A DNA stretch of 64,000 bases from Rhodococcus qingshengii (lineage in GTDB: Bacteria; Actinomycetota; Actinomycetes; Mycobacteriales; Mycobacteriaceae), in NCBI RefSeq assembly GCF_021025955.1, contig NZ_JAJNCL010000013.1, positions 89,835 to 153,834 on the forward strand, read 5' to 3'. Below the pieces are notes generated by a model. That model did not search any database. It was not told the DNA's origin and saw nothing but the letters and a program-made list of their open reading frames with translations. This document shows positions 9,523 through 17,660 of the stretch, in pieces (the first letter of the stretch is position 1; each line of letters begins with the position of its first letter). A program made the translations under genes and the position numbers.

Positions 9523-10599
9523 GTGATTTCAATCCTCGTAGCGGGTGGCGTCTCGTTGTTCGTCGCGCTCTTCCTGACTCCGTTTCTCATTCGTGTGCTT
9601 TCGCGGCAGGGGCTCGGGCACGAGATTCGGATCGAGGGTCCGCAGAGCCATCAGGGCAAGCGTGGCACCCCGTCGATGGGCGGCATCGCGATCATCGCAG
9701 GCATGTGGGCGGGCTACCTGGCGGCACACATCATCGGTTTCGGCTCGCGGCTACCGCGGCTGTCTGCATCCGGTTGGCTGGTTCTCGCGCTGGCGACGTC
9801 ACTGGGAATCGTCGGCTTTCTCGACGACTTCATCAAGATCCGCAAGAAGCGCAATCTCGGGCTGAACAAGACGGCAAAGACTGTCGGTCAGCTGGCGAGT
9901 GCCATCATCTTCGGCATTTTGTTCCTGCAGTTCTCCAACAACAACGGAGTCACTCCCGGAAGCCAGTACCTGTCCCATGTTCGTGACATCTCGGTGTTCT
10001 CCATGGGTGCCATTGGATTCGTGGTTTTCTTCTGCATTCTGGTGTTCGCCTGGTCCAACGCCGTCAATTTCACCGACGGCCTCGACGGTCTCGCGGCCGG
10101 TTCGATGGGCATGATCCTGGGGACCTACGTCGTCATCGCAGGTTGGCAGTACCGGAACTCGTGTGTGCTCGAACCTGCCGCCGGTTGCTACGACGTTCGT
10201 GACCCCCTGGATCTCGCTATCGTCGCTGCCGCGGCAGGCGGGGCGTGCCTCGGCTTCCTCTGGTGGAATGCCGCCCCGGCTCAGATCTTCATGGGCGACA
10301 CCGGCTCCTTGGCGCTCGGCGGCCTGGTTGTCGGCCTGTCCGTCACGACGCACACCGAGCTGCTGATGGTCATCATCGGCGCCCTGTTCGTGGCTGAGAT
10401 CCTGTCGGTGATCATCCAAGTTCTGGTGTTCCGATCGTCCGGCCGACGCGTATTCAAGATGGCCCCGATCCATCATCACTTCGAGTTACTCGGTTGGCCG
10501 GAAACCGTCGTGATCGCAAGATTCTGGATCTTCGTCGCGATCTCGTGCGTCCTGGGACTTGCCACCTTCTACAGCGAGTGGTTCTCCGCTGCCGGTTAG
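9523..10599 (+). CDS. mraY: Phospho-N-acetylmuramoyl-pentapeptide-transferase, isolated copy
   Basis: Polytopic membrane enzyme (358 residues from GTG 9523) of the MraY family, which makes lipid I by moving phospho-MurNAc-pentapeptide onto a polyprenyl phosphate. Family marks are KRGTPSMGG, the Asp pair in [20 protein letters not shown], the catalytic [27 protein letters not shown], and the MraY-specific [11 protein letters not shown]. Translation from the more upstream 9484 would add 13 poorly hydrophobic residues. It is not in a division/cell-wall cluster: a MarR gene lies on one side and a drug exporter on the other. It is either a second mraY or the only, relocated one. The stop overlaps the opposing exporter stop by 4 bp. 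Confidence 0.9.
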   Translation: MISILVAGGVSLFVALFLTPFLIRVLSRQGLGHEIRIEGPQSHQGKRGTPSMGGIAIIAGMWAGYLAAHIIGFGSRLPRLSASGWLVLALATSLGIVGFLDDFIKIRKKRNLGLNKTAKTVGQLASAIIFGILFLQFSNNNGVTPGSQYLSHVRDISVFSMGAIGFVVFFCILVFAWSNAVNFTDGLDGLAAGSMGMILGTYVVIAGWQYRNSCVLEPAAGCYDVRDPLDLAIVAAAAGGACLGFLWWNAAPAQIFMGDTGSLALGGLVVGLSVTTHTELLMVIIGALFVAEILSVIIQVLVFRSSGRRVFKMAPIHHHFELLGWPETVVIARFWIFVAISCVLGLATFYSEWFSAAG

Positions 10600-11846
10600 A
10601 CCGATTCACTCTTTCGGGTCGTAGCGAGAAGAGCGATCAGGCCGAGCGACACACACGCCGTCATCGTGACGGCCAGGGCTGTGCTCGTGTTTCCCAGTAG
10701 ACCGACTGCCGGCGCGATGGCCGCACCGACGCCGAACTGGAATGCACCGAGCATTGCCGCGGCAGTACCGGCCGCTTCGCCGTGACGAGCGAGCGCCAGT
10801 GCCGGGGCGTTGGGCAGAACGAACCCGATGGCGCCGGCCATGACCCACAGTGCGATCACGAATCCGGCGAGCCCGCCCAGTTCCAGGACCGCGACAGCAA
10901 TGACTACAGCGCCGGAGACAACCGCAGCCACGAGGGCCCACTTGGTGATTTGCTGAGGAGTCCACCGGTCGAGCAGTCGGACGTTGACCTGCGAAGCACC
11001 GATCAACGCGATCGCGCCCGCGCTGAAGAGCAGCGCGAACTCCTGTTGATTGAGGCCGTACTGGTCCTGATAGACAAACGATGCCCCGGAGACATACGCG
11101 AACAACGACGCCATGCCGACGCTGGAGACGAGCGTCAGGACCATGAACGTGCGGTCGCCGAGCAGCGAGCCGTAGGTGCGGAGAACCGACTTCAATCCGC
11201 TCGGGCGACGCTTTTCCTTCGGCAGTGTTTCGGACAGTCCGAACGCACCGATCATCGCCGTGCCGACGCCGATCAGTGCCAGGACGACGAAGATCCCGCG
11301 CCAGTCGAGGGCGACGAGGAGGGCGCCACCGATGCTGGGCGCCAGGATCGGCGCAACGCCGAGCACGAGCATCAGCCGGCTCATCACGACGGCAACGGTG
11401 TTGCCGCTGTAGAGGTCGCGGACGATCGCCATGGTGACCACTGCCGCGGCCGCCGCGCCCATGCCCTGGAAGACCCGCAGGATTCCGAGGACCGCAATGC
11501 TCGGTGCGAAGACCGCCAGCAGCGAAGCCAGGATGTGGACGCCGATTCCGGCCAGCAGCGGCTTCTTGCGGCCGAGCGTGTCCGAGAGCGGCCCGACCAA
11601 CAGTTGGCCGAGCGCGAGGCCGATGAGGGTTCCGGTGATCGTCAGCTGAACCGTTGACGACGAGACTCCGAGATCGGCGCCGATATCCGGTAGCGCAGGC
11701 AGGTATATGTCGATGGTGAAGGGTCCGAGTGCCGTCATGGAACCGAGGGCCAGGATCTTTCCGACGCTCGGCTTACGCTCGATGGTGCTCGCCTCGAGCG
11801 GGGCTGCCTCTACGGGCGGGGCAACGGCGGTGTTCTCGGCACTCAT
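10596..11846 (-). CDS. Bcr/CflA-type multidrug efflux MFS transporter
   Basis: Major facilitator protein of 416 residues with about 12 predicted membrane spans. The DHA1 motif A is seen as [16 protein letters not shown] near residue 83. The segment [20 protein letters not shown] at the first span is characteristic of the Bcr/CflA group, which exports drugs or sulfonamides by proton antiport. The N terminus has a 25-residue Pro/Ala/Glu-rich cytoplasmic tail. The gene is convergent with mraY, and 234 bp separate its start from the tRNA-Cys; I see no gene or clear motif in that gap. The substrate cannot be told from sequence. Confidence 0.87.
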   Translation of the reverse strand: MSAENTAVAPPVEAAPLEASTIERKPSVGKILALGSMTALGPFTIDIYLPALPDIGADLGVSSSTVQLTITGTLIGLALGQLLVGPLSDTLGRKKPLLAGIGVHILASLLAVFAPSIAVLGILRVFQGMGAAAAAVVTMAIVRDLYSGNTVAVVMSRLMLVLGVAPILAPSIGGALLVALDWRGIFVVLALIGVGTAMIGAFGLSETLPKEKRRPSGLKSVLRTYGSLLGDRTFMVLTLVSSVGMASLFAYVSGASFVYQDQYGLNQQEFALLFSAGAIALIGASQVNVRLLDRWTPQQITKWALVAAVVSGAVVIAVAVLELGGLAGFVIALWVMAGAIGFVLPNAPALALARHGEAAGTAAAMLGAFQFGVGAAIAPAVGLLGNTSTALAVTMTACVSLGLIALLATTRKSESV

Positions 11847-12080
11847 GAAACCTTCTGGGTTGTCTGGGTTTGGCGAACTGCTCGGTCGTTCGGGCGAAAT
11901 TCGGGCCGCACTTCGTATGACCTGCGCCCACCGAGGGAGTCAGCATCGAGACTGACCGATTTGTTCCCGAAGGGCCCGCAGTTTTCCCAGAGACTGGAAC
12001 GCCTTGTGGGATTGCGCTCGAATCATGCTGAGCGGAACTGTGGTTCGACGTCATCGCTCGGGGCAGAGTTACTCACTGAC

Positions 12081-12151
12081 GCGGGTGTGGCTGAGTGGCT
12101 AGGCACCGGCCTGCAAAGCCGTTCACACGGGTTCGAATCCCGTCATCCGCT
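12081..12151 (+). tRNA. tRNA-Cys (GCA)
   Basis: A 71-nt cloverleaf. Acceptor GCGGGTG pairs with CATCCGC (one G-T), the anticodon loop CTGCAAA gives GCA, and the T arm is ACGGG-TTCGAAT-CCCGT. CCA is not encoded. A strong terminator follows 7 nt downstream, so it is a single-gene transcript. Confidence 0.95.
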
Positions 12152-12158
12152 CGGGTCG

Positions 12159-12193
12159 GAGACCGGCAGGCATACCGCCTGCCGGTCTCTTTT
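12159..12193 (+). terminator. Terminator after tRNA-Cys
   Basis: Perfect 12-bp stem (12159-12170 with 12178-12189), 7-base loop CATACCG, then TTTT. Confidence 0.85.
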
Positions 12194-12254
12194 GCGTGGT
12201 CCTGGTCTACCGGTTCGGCTGCGATAGTCTGGGCTGCCGGGGCGAGCGGACCAC

Positions 12255-12275
12255 ATGAGTGAGGCACTGAATTGA
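12255..12275 (+). other. Six-codon upstream ORF overlapping the methyltransferase start
   Basis: ATG 12255 opens a six-codon reading frame (MSEALN) whose TGA stop at 12273-12275 overlaps the TTG start of the methyltransferase at 12272. Such an arrangement can couple translation of a weak start to a leader. No strong ribosome binding site precedes either start, so this is a sequence observation rather than a proven gene. Confidence 0.3.
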
Positions 12276-13606
12276 TTTCGGGACAGGACCTGCGATCGCG
12301 GCGCATGGACGTGGGGATCAGTCAGTTCCAGTTCGCCCGCCTCGCGGGAGTCTCGTCAGCCGTCGTATCGGCGTGGGAACTCGACAAGGCATATCCCAAA
12401 TCATCGGCGGAGCGAGCAGTTCTCGCTACCCTGACCGCATTGGAATTTGCGAAGCGCGAGGGCACGTACGCGGCCCCGCGGAAGCGATCGAGCGGTAGTA
12501 CCCGTGCGCGTCGAGCGACACCGGTCAACGACCCCGCCTCGGTGGCCAGGCGTGCCGTCGCGGGGGCGGGAACCGGCGGCCCCACCGTATTGACAGCGTT
12601 CTCGGGTTGTGGCGGTATGGCCGAAGGCTTTCGGATGGCGGGGTTTTCGGTGGAGGGATACATCGAAGTCGTTCCTGAGGCGCGCGCGACCTTCGATCGG
12701 AACTTCCCCGGCGCGAGGTGCCTCGGCGACGACATTCGGGCGATCGACGAAACCCGGGTGAAAGATCTTCTGGCACAAGTGGACATCGATGTGTTGGCCG
12801 GGGGACCGCCGTGTCAGGGGTTCAGCCTCGCCGGCCGGCGAGACCGCGACGATCCGCGCAACCATCTCTTCCGGAACCTGCTACAGCTCGCCGAACTGGT
12901 GAAGCCGAAGGTCTTGGTGATGGAAAACGTGCGACTGCTGCTCAGCATGAAGGACCCGGACGGTGGGATGGTCGTCGACCGGATTCTCGGTGAGATGGCT
13001 GCACGCGGTTACGACGCGTCGGTCAACACGGTCAATGCACAGGATTACGGCGTCCCGCAGTTCCGGGAACGAGTGTTCATCGTAGCGACCCGCCGCGACA
13101 GTGGTATCGGGCCACTGCGTTTTCCGCCGAAGACTCACGGCGTGAATGGTGTTGCGCCGCTGCGAACTTTTCGTGACGCCACCGTCGACCTGGCTCCGCT
13201 GGAATCGGGACAGGCCTGCGAAACAGATCCGTTGCACTGGGCCGTCGAGCATCCCGAGCACGTCCTGCGGTGGCTGCGCGACGTGCCGGAAGGAATGTCG
13301 GCTCACGACAACGAAGATCCGGCCATGCGACCGTCGTCCGGATACAACACGACGTACAAGCGATTGCGTTGGGACGAGCCGGCGTCGACGGTCGGAACCA
13401 CCTTCGGGATGATCTCAGCTTCCCGCAACGTACACCCGAAACACACGCGATCCTTGACCGTTCGAGAAGCTGCTCGCCTCCAGACCTTCCCCGACGACTA
13501 CGTCTTCGAAGGCAAGTGGGGAGCGGTGCGCACGATGATCGGCAATGCCGTGCCGCCGCAACTGGCTTCGGCGCTGGCAGGAGAGATCAAGAAGGCGCTC
13601 GGCTGA
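12272..13606 (+). CDS. DNA (cytosine-5) methyltransferase with N-terminal XRE domain
   Basis: A 444-residue fusion of an XRE-type helix-turn-helix (residues about 4-62, with SQFQFARLAGVSSAVVSAWE) and a full C5-cytosine methyltransferase. All key motifs are present: I (FSGCGGMAEGF), IV with the nucleophile Cys181 (GGPPCQGFS), VI (MENVRLL), VIII (QFRERVFIVA), IX (SLTVREAARLQTFP) and X (IGNAVPPQLA). A TTG start at 12272 is needed to include the whole HTH; ATG 12305 would cut its first helix. No restriction endonuclease gene is adjacent, so it is an orphan methyltransferase. The HTH suggests control of its own promoter. It sits directly after tRNA-Cys, a common insertion target, but no repeat of the tRNA end was found. 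Confidence 0.9.
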   Translation: MISGQDLRSRRMDVGISQFQFARLAGVSSAVVSAWELDKAYPKSSAERAVLATLTALEFAKREGTYAAPRKRSSGSTRARRATPVNDPASVARRAVAGAGTGGPTVLTAFSGCGGMAEGFRMAGFSVEGYIEVVPEARATFDRNFPGARCLGDDIRAIDETRVKDLLAQVDIDVLAGGPPCQGFSLAGRRDRDDPRNHLFRNLLQLAELVKPKVLVMENVRLLLSMKDPDGGMVVDRILGEMAARGYDASVNTVNAQDYGVPQFRERVFIVATRRDSGIGPLRFPPKTHGVNGVAPLRTFRDATVDLAPLESGQACETDPLHWAVEHPEHVLRWLRDVPEGMSAHDNEDPAMRPSSGYNTTYKRLRWDEPASTVGTTFGMISASRNVHPKHTRSLTVREAARLQTFPDDYVFEGKWGAVRTMIGNAVPPQLASALAGEIKKALG

Positions 13607-13623
13607 GGTAAAGCACTGACGGA

Positions 13624-13652
13624 AAATGGGGCCGACAATGTCGGCCCCATTT
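13624..13652. terminator. Bidirectional terminator between methyltransferase and micro-ORF 1
   Basis: A 13-bp perfect stem (13624-13636 with 13640-13652) and 3-base loop, with A-rich left and T-rich right flanks. It serves the rightward methyltransferase and the leftward 27-codon gene. Confidence 0.8.
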
Positions 13653-13688
13653 CGAGTTACGCCCTGGCGGGGGTGTGGTGCAAGCGAA

Positions 13689-13772
13689 TCAGCTGAGGCC
13701 GAGCTTGGCGATCAACGGCTGGACGACCTTGATGATGTCGATGACGGCGCTGAGGGTGTTGATGGAACCCAT
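13689..13772 (-). CDS. Micro-ORF 1: 27-residue hydrophobic peptide, candidate cell-wall channel peptide
   Basis: An independent small gene of 27 codons. An ideal ribosome binding site (GGAGG in ACGGAGGACCGAAAC) precedes the ATG, and a terminator lies 36 bp past the stop. The peptide begins MGSINTLSAVIDIIKVV and ends QPLIAKLGLS; it has no signal peptide or Cys and can be drawn as one amphipathic helix with Asp12, Lys15 and Lys23 as its only charges. Small, leaderless, helical peptides of this type form mycomembrane channels (PorA/PorH in Corynebacterium, PorA/PorB-type peptides in rhodococci). That function is inferred from size and pairing with micro-ORF 2, not from recognised homology. The frame is open further upstream, but that part is Thr/Tyr/Cys-rich and lacks a ribosome binding site. 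Confidence 0.6.
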   Translation of the reverse strand: MGSINTLSAVIDIIKVVQPLIAKLGLS

Positions 13773-13816
13773 GTTTCGGTCCTCCGTGTCGTATGCACAG
13801 GTTTGTCTGTACAAGG

Positions 13817-13864
13817 TTTGTGTCTGCGTGGTGTTTCTGTACGACCTTGTGTCGCAGACACAAA
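13817..13864 (-). promoter_or_regulatory. 12-bp perfect inverted repeat upstream of micro-ORF 1
   Basis: TTTGTGTCTGCG (13817-13828) and its exact complement CGCAGACACAAA (13853-13864) are separated by 24 bases. The element lies 45-92 bases upstream of the micro-ORF 1 start on the minus strand, in an unusually T/G-rich stretch. It could be an operator or, if transcribed, a long hairpin in the 5' leader. Confidence 0.5.
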
Positions 13865-13951
13865 TTAGCAAACTGGACGCTTGTTTGGGTTGAAATGACC
13901 ACTTTGCGCTGAAGTTGCCGAAGAGTTCACGGTTTGTTCAGGAACGGAAAC

Positions 13952-13986
13952 AAAAAACAGGCCGGACTCCCCGAAGTCCGGCCTGT
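13952..13986 (-). terminator. Strong terminator after micro-ORF 2
   Basis: On the minus strand, a 12-bp perfect stem (13975-13986 with 13957-13968), 6-base loop, then a T run (complement of 13952-13956). It lies 17 bp after the micro-ORF 2 stop and separates it from micro-ORF 1, so the two are separate transcripts. Confidence 0.88.
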
Positions 13987-14002
13987 CGATGACGCTTTGC
14001 GA

Positions 14003-14119
14003 TCAGCTGAATGCCGAAAGTGCGCTGATGAGGCCGATGCCCGCAACTGCGACCTTGAGGACACTCAAGACGTCTTCGAGCTTGACACCCTCGGGCAATA
14101 CGTTTTCGACAGACTCCAT
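14003..14119 (-). CDS. Micro-ORF 2: 38-residue peptide, candidate cell-wall channel peptide
   Basis: Small gene of 38 codons with GAAGGATCC eight bases before its ATG, a candidate promoter 48-75 bp upstream of the ATG, and a strong terminator 17 bp after its stop. The N-terminal half is acidic (MESVENVLPEGVKLEDVLS) and the C-terminal half is hydrophobic (VLKVAVAGIGLISALSAFS). There is no signal peptide with a cleavage site and no Cys. It stands directly upstream of micro-ORF 1 on the same strand. The acidic-plus-hydrophobic design resembles the short channel peptides of mycolic-acid bacteria. A bacteriocin-like peptide or a small membrane regulator is an alternative. Confidence 0.6.
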   Translation of the reverse strand: MESVENVLPEGVKLEDVLSVLKVAVAGIGLISALSAFS

Positions 14120-14166
14120 GTTGGATCCTTCATGTGTTGGGGTCGTGGTCCAGTGCCACTGCAAGC

Positions 14167-14194
14167 AAGATACCCAATCGTGACCACCTGTGAA
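14167..14194 (-). promoter_or_regulatory. Candidate promoter of micro-ORF 2
   Basis: On the minus strand TTCACA (complement of 14189-14194) is followed after 16 bp by TATCTT (complement of 14167-14172). This places the start of transcription about 40 bp before the ATG. Confidence 0.5.
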
Positions 14195-14209
14195 ACCCCG
14201 GCGCGAAGA

Positions 14210-14857
14210 TCACAGTTGTGTTGCGCCGGACTCACTGGCCGTCGCGACCACGGTGGCTGCCACTATTTGCTCCACGCTGATGCCCGCTGCCGGTAGGCAG
14301 TGGTAGAAAATTCGTTCGCAGAGGTCGACCATCTCGCCTCGCTCGAGCGTCGGCTCGTCGATCCAGTTGACGACGATTTCCTCCATGAATGCCTGCCACC
14401 CGGCGATTGTCGCCTCTACGGTCGCGTTCGATTCGATGCCCAGATTCGTCAGCGCAGCGACGATCCACGTGGTGAAAGTGCGGCGCATGCCGCGGTAGAT
14501 CGTGCGCATCCGGACGTCACCACTGCCGGCCATACGCATCACGGCGAGGTAAATGGTGGGATGCTCGATAACGGCGTCGACGAAAGTTTCGATACCTGAA
14601 CGCAGCTGGGACGTGATGGGTAGCTCGGGATCCGGTCGCATTCGATCCTCGAGATCGGACGAGGCAGCCTCGAGGATGGCGTTCTGGAAGCCCTTCTTGT
14701 TCTTGAAGTAGTGGAACAGCAATGGCGGTGAGACGCCGGCCTCTGCGGCAACTCGGTCCATCGACAGTTGGTCGAAAGGCTCGGTCCTCAACATGTGTAC
14801 TGCCACCTCGAGGATTTGCCTCTGACGGTCTTCGGGGGAGCGGGGGACTGCAGCCAT
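14210..14857 (-). CDS. TetR-family transcriptional regulator
   Basis: A 215-residue TetR protein. The N-terminal DNA-binding domain reads RQILEVAVHMLRTEPFDQLS, then VAAEAGVSPPLLFHYFKNKKG, the classic TetR helix-turn-helix with the FHYFKNK end. The C-terminal ligand domain is not assignable to a subfamily. It is divergent from the amidohydrolase/hydrolase operon, whose promoter lies 34 bp upstream of the regulator's own start, so it is likely the local repressor of that operon. An alternative ATG is not nearby. The ligand is unknown. Confidence 0.88.
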   Translation of the reverse strand: MAAVPRSPEDRQRQILEVAVHMLRTEPFDQLSMDRVAAEAGVSPPLLFHYFKNKKGFQNAILEAASSDLEDRMRPDPELPITSQLRSGIETFVDAVIEHPTIYLAVMRMAGSGDVRMRTIYRGMRRTFTTWIVAALTNLGIESNATVEATIAGWQAFMEEIVVNWIDEPTLERGEMVDLCERIFYHCLPAAGISVEQIVAATVVATASESGATQL

Positions 14858-14890
14858 TCCGACATTCTATGTATTGGCTCGAAACGTTCA

Positions 14891-14918
14891 TTGACTTTTA
14901 CTCAACGCTGTCTATAAC
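14891..14918 (+). promoter_or_regulatory. Promoter of the amidohydrolase operon
   Basis: TTGACT (14891-14896), 16 bp, TATAAC (14913-14918): a near-consensus sigma-70 promoter in the TetR/amidohydrolase gap. A GAGGCGAGGAG ribosome binding site follows just before GTG 14955. Confidence 0.7.
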
Positions 14919-14954
14919 GTGAGGTAACACATACGTGAGGCGAGGAGTCCGACA

Positions 14955-16745
14955 GTGTCTGCTTTCGACATCGTGGTCAACGACGGGTTGTGGTTCGACG
15001 GGACGGGGGCTCCAGGTCTGCGTCGCAATCTCGGAATTCGAGACGGCGTGGTCGCGGAGGTGTCCACGACGCGCCTGGAGATCGGGCCGGACACCGAAGT
15101 GATCGATGCAGCCGGAAAATGGGTTCTCCCGGGCTTTGTCGACGTCCACACGCACTACGACGCCGAAGCCCTGGTCAGTCCAGGGCTTCCGGAATCGGTT
15201 CGCCACGGCGTCACGACGGTCGTGCTCGGCAATTGCTCGCTGTCGACGGTGTATTCGACTCCGCGCGAGATCGCTGACCTGTTCAGCCGGGTCGAAGCAG
15301 TTCCCCACGATGCGGTGCTGAGCATCCTCGAAGCGAACAAGACTTGGAGCGGCCCCGCCGCTTACTCCGCCGCACTCGACGCGCTCCCGCTCGGACCCAA
15401 TGTTGCGGCATTCATCGGTCACTCAGATATTCGCACGCACGTACTCGGATTGGGGCGAGGCACAGACAAGAAGGTCAAGCCGAGCCGCTCGGAACTCGGC
15501 CGGATGGGCTCGATGCTCGAGGACGCCATCGATGCGGGGATGTTGGGCCTGTCGTCGATGACCAATGCCCTCGACAAGATCGACGGCGACGAATACCGTT
15601 CTCGCTCTTTGCCGTCGACGTACGCGCGGTGGAAGGAGTTCCGATTCCTCAACCGTATCCTGCGTGACCGCGGAAAGATCTTGCAGAGCGCTCCGACCAT
15701 CAACCTGCATCCGAACGTCGCGGCGTTCTTCGCCGAAAGCTCCGCGATCGGACGCAAGAAGCCGCTCAAGACGTCTCTGCTATCCGGTGCGGATTCGAAG
15801 GCCTATCCGGTGATCGTGTACTTCATGCTCGCTGCGGCCCCACTGCTCAACCGTTTCGCCAAGACCGATTTCAAGTGGCAGCACCTTCCGGTTCCCTTCA
15901 CCGTCTACGCGGATGGAATCGACCTCGTCGTGTTCGAGGAGTTCGGTGCCGGCGCCGCCGCTTTGCACCTCAAGGACCAGGTGGAGCGCAACGAACTGCT
16001 CCAGGACGAGTCCTACCGTCGCGCATTCCGTAAGGACTACGACAATAAGTTCTCACCCCGCATCTGGCATCGCAATTTCTACGATGCCGTCATCGTGGGG
16101 TGCCCGGACGAGACGTTGATCGGCAAGAACTTCGGTCAGGTCGGTGACATCCGCGGAGTGCACCCGGTGGACGCGTACCTCGATCTGGTGGTGAAGTACG
16201 GGCGAGATCTTCGTTGGCGCACCACCATTGCAAATCATCGTCCCAAGTTCGCCAAGAAACTGGCGGCGAGTTCCGGTGTGCAGATGGGCTTCGGTGATGC
16301 CGGCGCGCATCTGCGCAACATGGCGTTCTACAACTACCCCGTGCGACTCCTCAAGCGCGTCAAGGACGCTCAGAGTGACCGTAAGCCGTTCCTGACCATC
16401 GAGCGCGCAATCCATCGACTGACCGGCGAACTGGCGGACTGGTACGGCATAGATGCCGGGCATCTACGCCAGGGTGACCGAGCGGACTTCGTCGTCATCG
16501 ACCCGGCCGGGCTCGACGAGTCGGTGGACGGGTTGTTCGAGGCAAAGGTCCCCGAGTACGGCGGGATCAGCCGGATGGTCAACCGCAGCGACGACGCAGC
16601 CGTCGCTACGGTGATCAACGGCCGACTCGTCTACCGCGACGGCGAATTCGCCCCCGGATTCGGAATCGAAAAGACAGGTCAGTTCCTGCGTGCCGGTGAA
16701 AAGGCTCCGATTACCAGGGCCGCGAAGACTAGCGTGGCGCTATGA
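14955..16745 (+). CDS. D-aminoacylase-like amidohydrolase
   Basis: A 596-residue metal-dependent amidohydrolase of the N-acyl-D-amino-acid deacylase group. The first metal site is in FVDVHTHYDAEAL (His65, His67), the D-aminoacylase-type GNCS follows at 92-95 (Cys94), and the late metal-site Asp is in MGFGDAGAHLRNM. The C-terminal beta-sandwich has GDRADFVVIDP. Such enzymes cut acyl-amide bonds; the real substrate is not clear, and mycobacterial relatives of this length are uncharacterised. GTG 14955 is preceded by a good ribosome binding site. The stop overlaps the next gene by 4 bp (ATGA). Confidence 0.85.
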   Translation: MSAFDIVVNDGLWFDGTGAPGLRRNLGIRDGVVAEVSTTRLEIGPDTEVIDAAGKWVLPGFVDVHTHYDAEALVSPGLPESVRHGVTTVVLGNCSLSTVYSTPREIADLFSRVEAVPHDAVLSILEANKTWSGPAAYSAALDALPLGPNVAAFIGHSDIRTHVLGLGRGTDKKVKPSRSELGRMGSMLEDAIDAGMLGLSSMTNALDKIDGDEYRSRSLPSTYARWKEFRFLNRILRDRGKILQSAPTINLHPNVAAFFAESSAIGRKKPLKTSLLSGADSKAYPVIVYFMLAAAPLLNRFAKTDFKWQHLPVPFTVYADGIDLVVFEEFGAGAAALHLKDQVERNELLQDESYRRAFRKDYDNKFSPRIWHRNFYDAVIVGCPDETLIGKNFGQVGDIRGVHPVDAYLDLVVKYGRDLRWRTTIANHRPKFAKKLAASSGVQMGFGDAGAHLRNMAFYNYPVRLLKRVKDAQSDRKPFLTIERAIHRLTGELADWYGIDAGHLRQGDRADFVVIDPAGLDESVDGLFEAKVPEYGGISRMVNRSDDAAVATVINGRLVYRDGEFAPGFGIEKTGQFLRAGEKAPITRAAKTSVAL

Positions 16746-17587
16746 CTGCACCGGCGGATCGCCTCACCTCGTACTCCCGGTCCGGGCTGACCTTCGACGT
16801 ACGCGACGAAGGGCCCGCCGACGGTCCGGTGGTGGTTCTCCTGCACGGATTTCCGCAGGATTCCAGCTCATGGGATCAGCTCGCGCCGCTGCTGCAGGCC
16901 CGCGGCTTCCGCACCGTGGCGCCGGACCAGCGAGGGTACTCACCCGGTGCCCGGCCGAAAGCGCGCTGGGCCTACCGCGGGTCCGAACTCGCCGCTGACA
17001 CTGTCGCGCTGATCGACGCACTCGGAGTGGGGAAGGTGCACCTGGTCGGCCACGACTGGGGTGCCGCAGTCGCATGGCGGGTGGCTGCCGAACGGCCGGA
17101 CTTGCTCGATACCGTTACCGCGGTGTCGGTTCCGCACCCACTGGCGTTCATCAAGGCGATGGTGACCAGCACACAGGGACTCAAGTCGTGGTACATGGGG
17201 GCGTTCCAATTGCCCTTCGTCCCCGAGAAGATTCTGTCCTCCACGTCGGCAGGTGAAAAGTTCCTGATCTCGAGCGGGCAGACGCGGGAGAACGCGCGGC
17301 GCGATCTGAACGCCATGCTGGCTCCCGGCCGCCTGCGGGGTGGTCTGAACTGGTATCGCGCGATGTGGATGACCAAGCCGAACCCCGCAACTGCCCGGGT
17401 CACCGTGCCGACCCTGCACGTCTGGAGTGATGGCGACGCTGCCATCGGGCCCAAGGGTTCTGCGCTCACGCCCGCGTTTGTCGACGGCCCGTACCGGTTC
17501 GAGGTTCTCAGCGGCGTGAGCCACTGGATTCCGGACGAGGCGCCGGACGAGTTGGACCGACTGCTGGGCGAGCATCTCAGCAGCTGA
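16742..17587 (+). CDS. Alpha/beta hydrolase, epoxide hydrolase-like
   Basis: A 281-residue alpha/beta-hydrolase. The oxyanion motif HGFP is at 35-38. The nucleophile elbow is GHDWGAAVAW with Asp105, as in epoxide hydrolases and haloalkane dehalogenases rather than esterases with Ser. The late acid/base is likely the His in LSGVSHWIPDEAP. It is coupled to the amidohydrolase by a 4-bp overlap, so the two probably act in one catabolic path under the divergent TetR. A GC-rich hairpin follows. The natural substrate is unknown. Confidence 0.87.
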   Translation: MTAPADRLTSYSRSGLTFDVRDEGPADGPVVVLLHGFPQDSSSWDQLAPLLQARGFRTVAPDQRGYSPGARPKARWAYRGSELAADTVALIDALGVGKVHLVGHDWGAAVAWRVAAERPDLLDTVTAVSVPHPLAFIKAMVTSTQGLKSWYMGAFQLPFVPEKILSSTSAGEKFLISSGQTRENARRDLNAMLAPGRLRGGLNWYRAMWMTKPNPATARVTVPTLHVWSDGDAAIGPKGSALTPAFVDGPYRFEVLSGVSHWIPDEAPDELDRLLGEHLSS

Positions 17588-17601
17588 CCGCGTTTCGATC
17601 A

Positions 17602-17631
17602 CTGAAGCCCCGCCTATCGGCGGGGCTTCAG
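17602..17631. terminator. Hairpin between convergent operons
   Basis: A perfect 13-bp GC-rich stem (17602-17614 with 17619-17631) with loop TATC. It lies between the hydrolase and the convergent sulfotransferase. The T run is weak. Confidence 0.65.
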
Positions 17632-17660
17632 TTGTCAGCAAGGTCGTCGGTCAGCGGTTC

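Noticed and set aside
10782..11657. 291-codon plus-strand frame
   Set aside because: Antisense to the Bcr/CflA exporter; Arg/Asp/Gln-rich with no domain.
12081..13606. Integrated element at tRNA-Cys
   Set aside because: No integrase, no repeat of the tRNA 3' end downstream, and codon use of the methyltransferase is like its neighbours.
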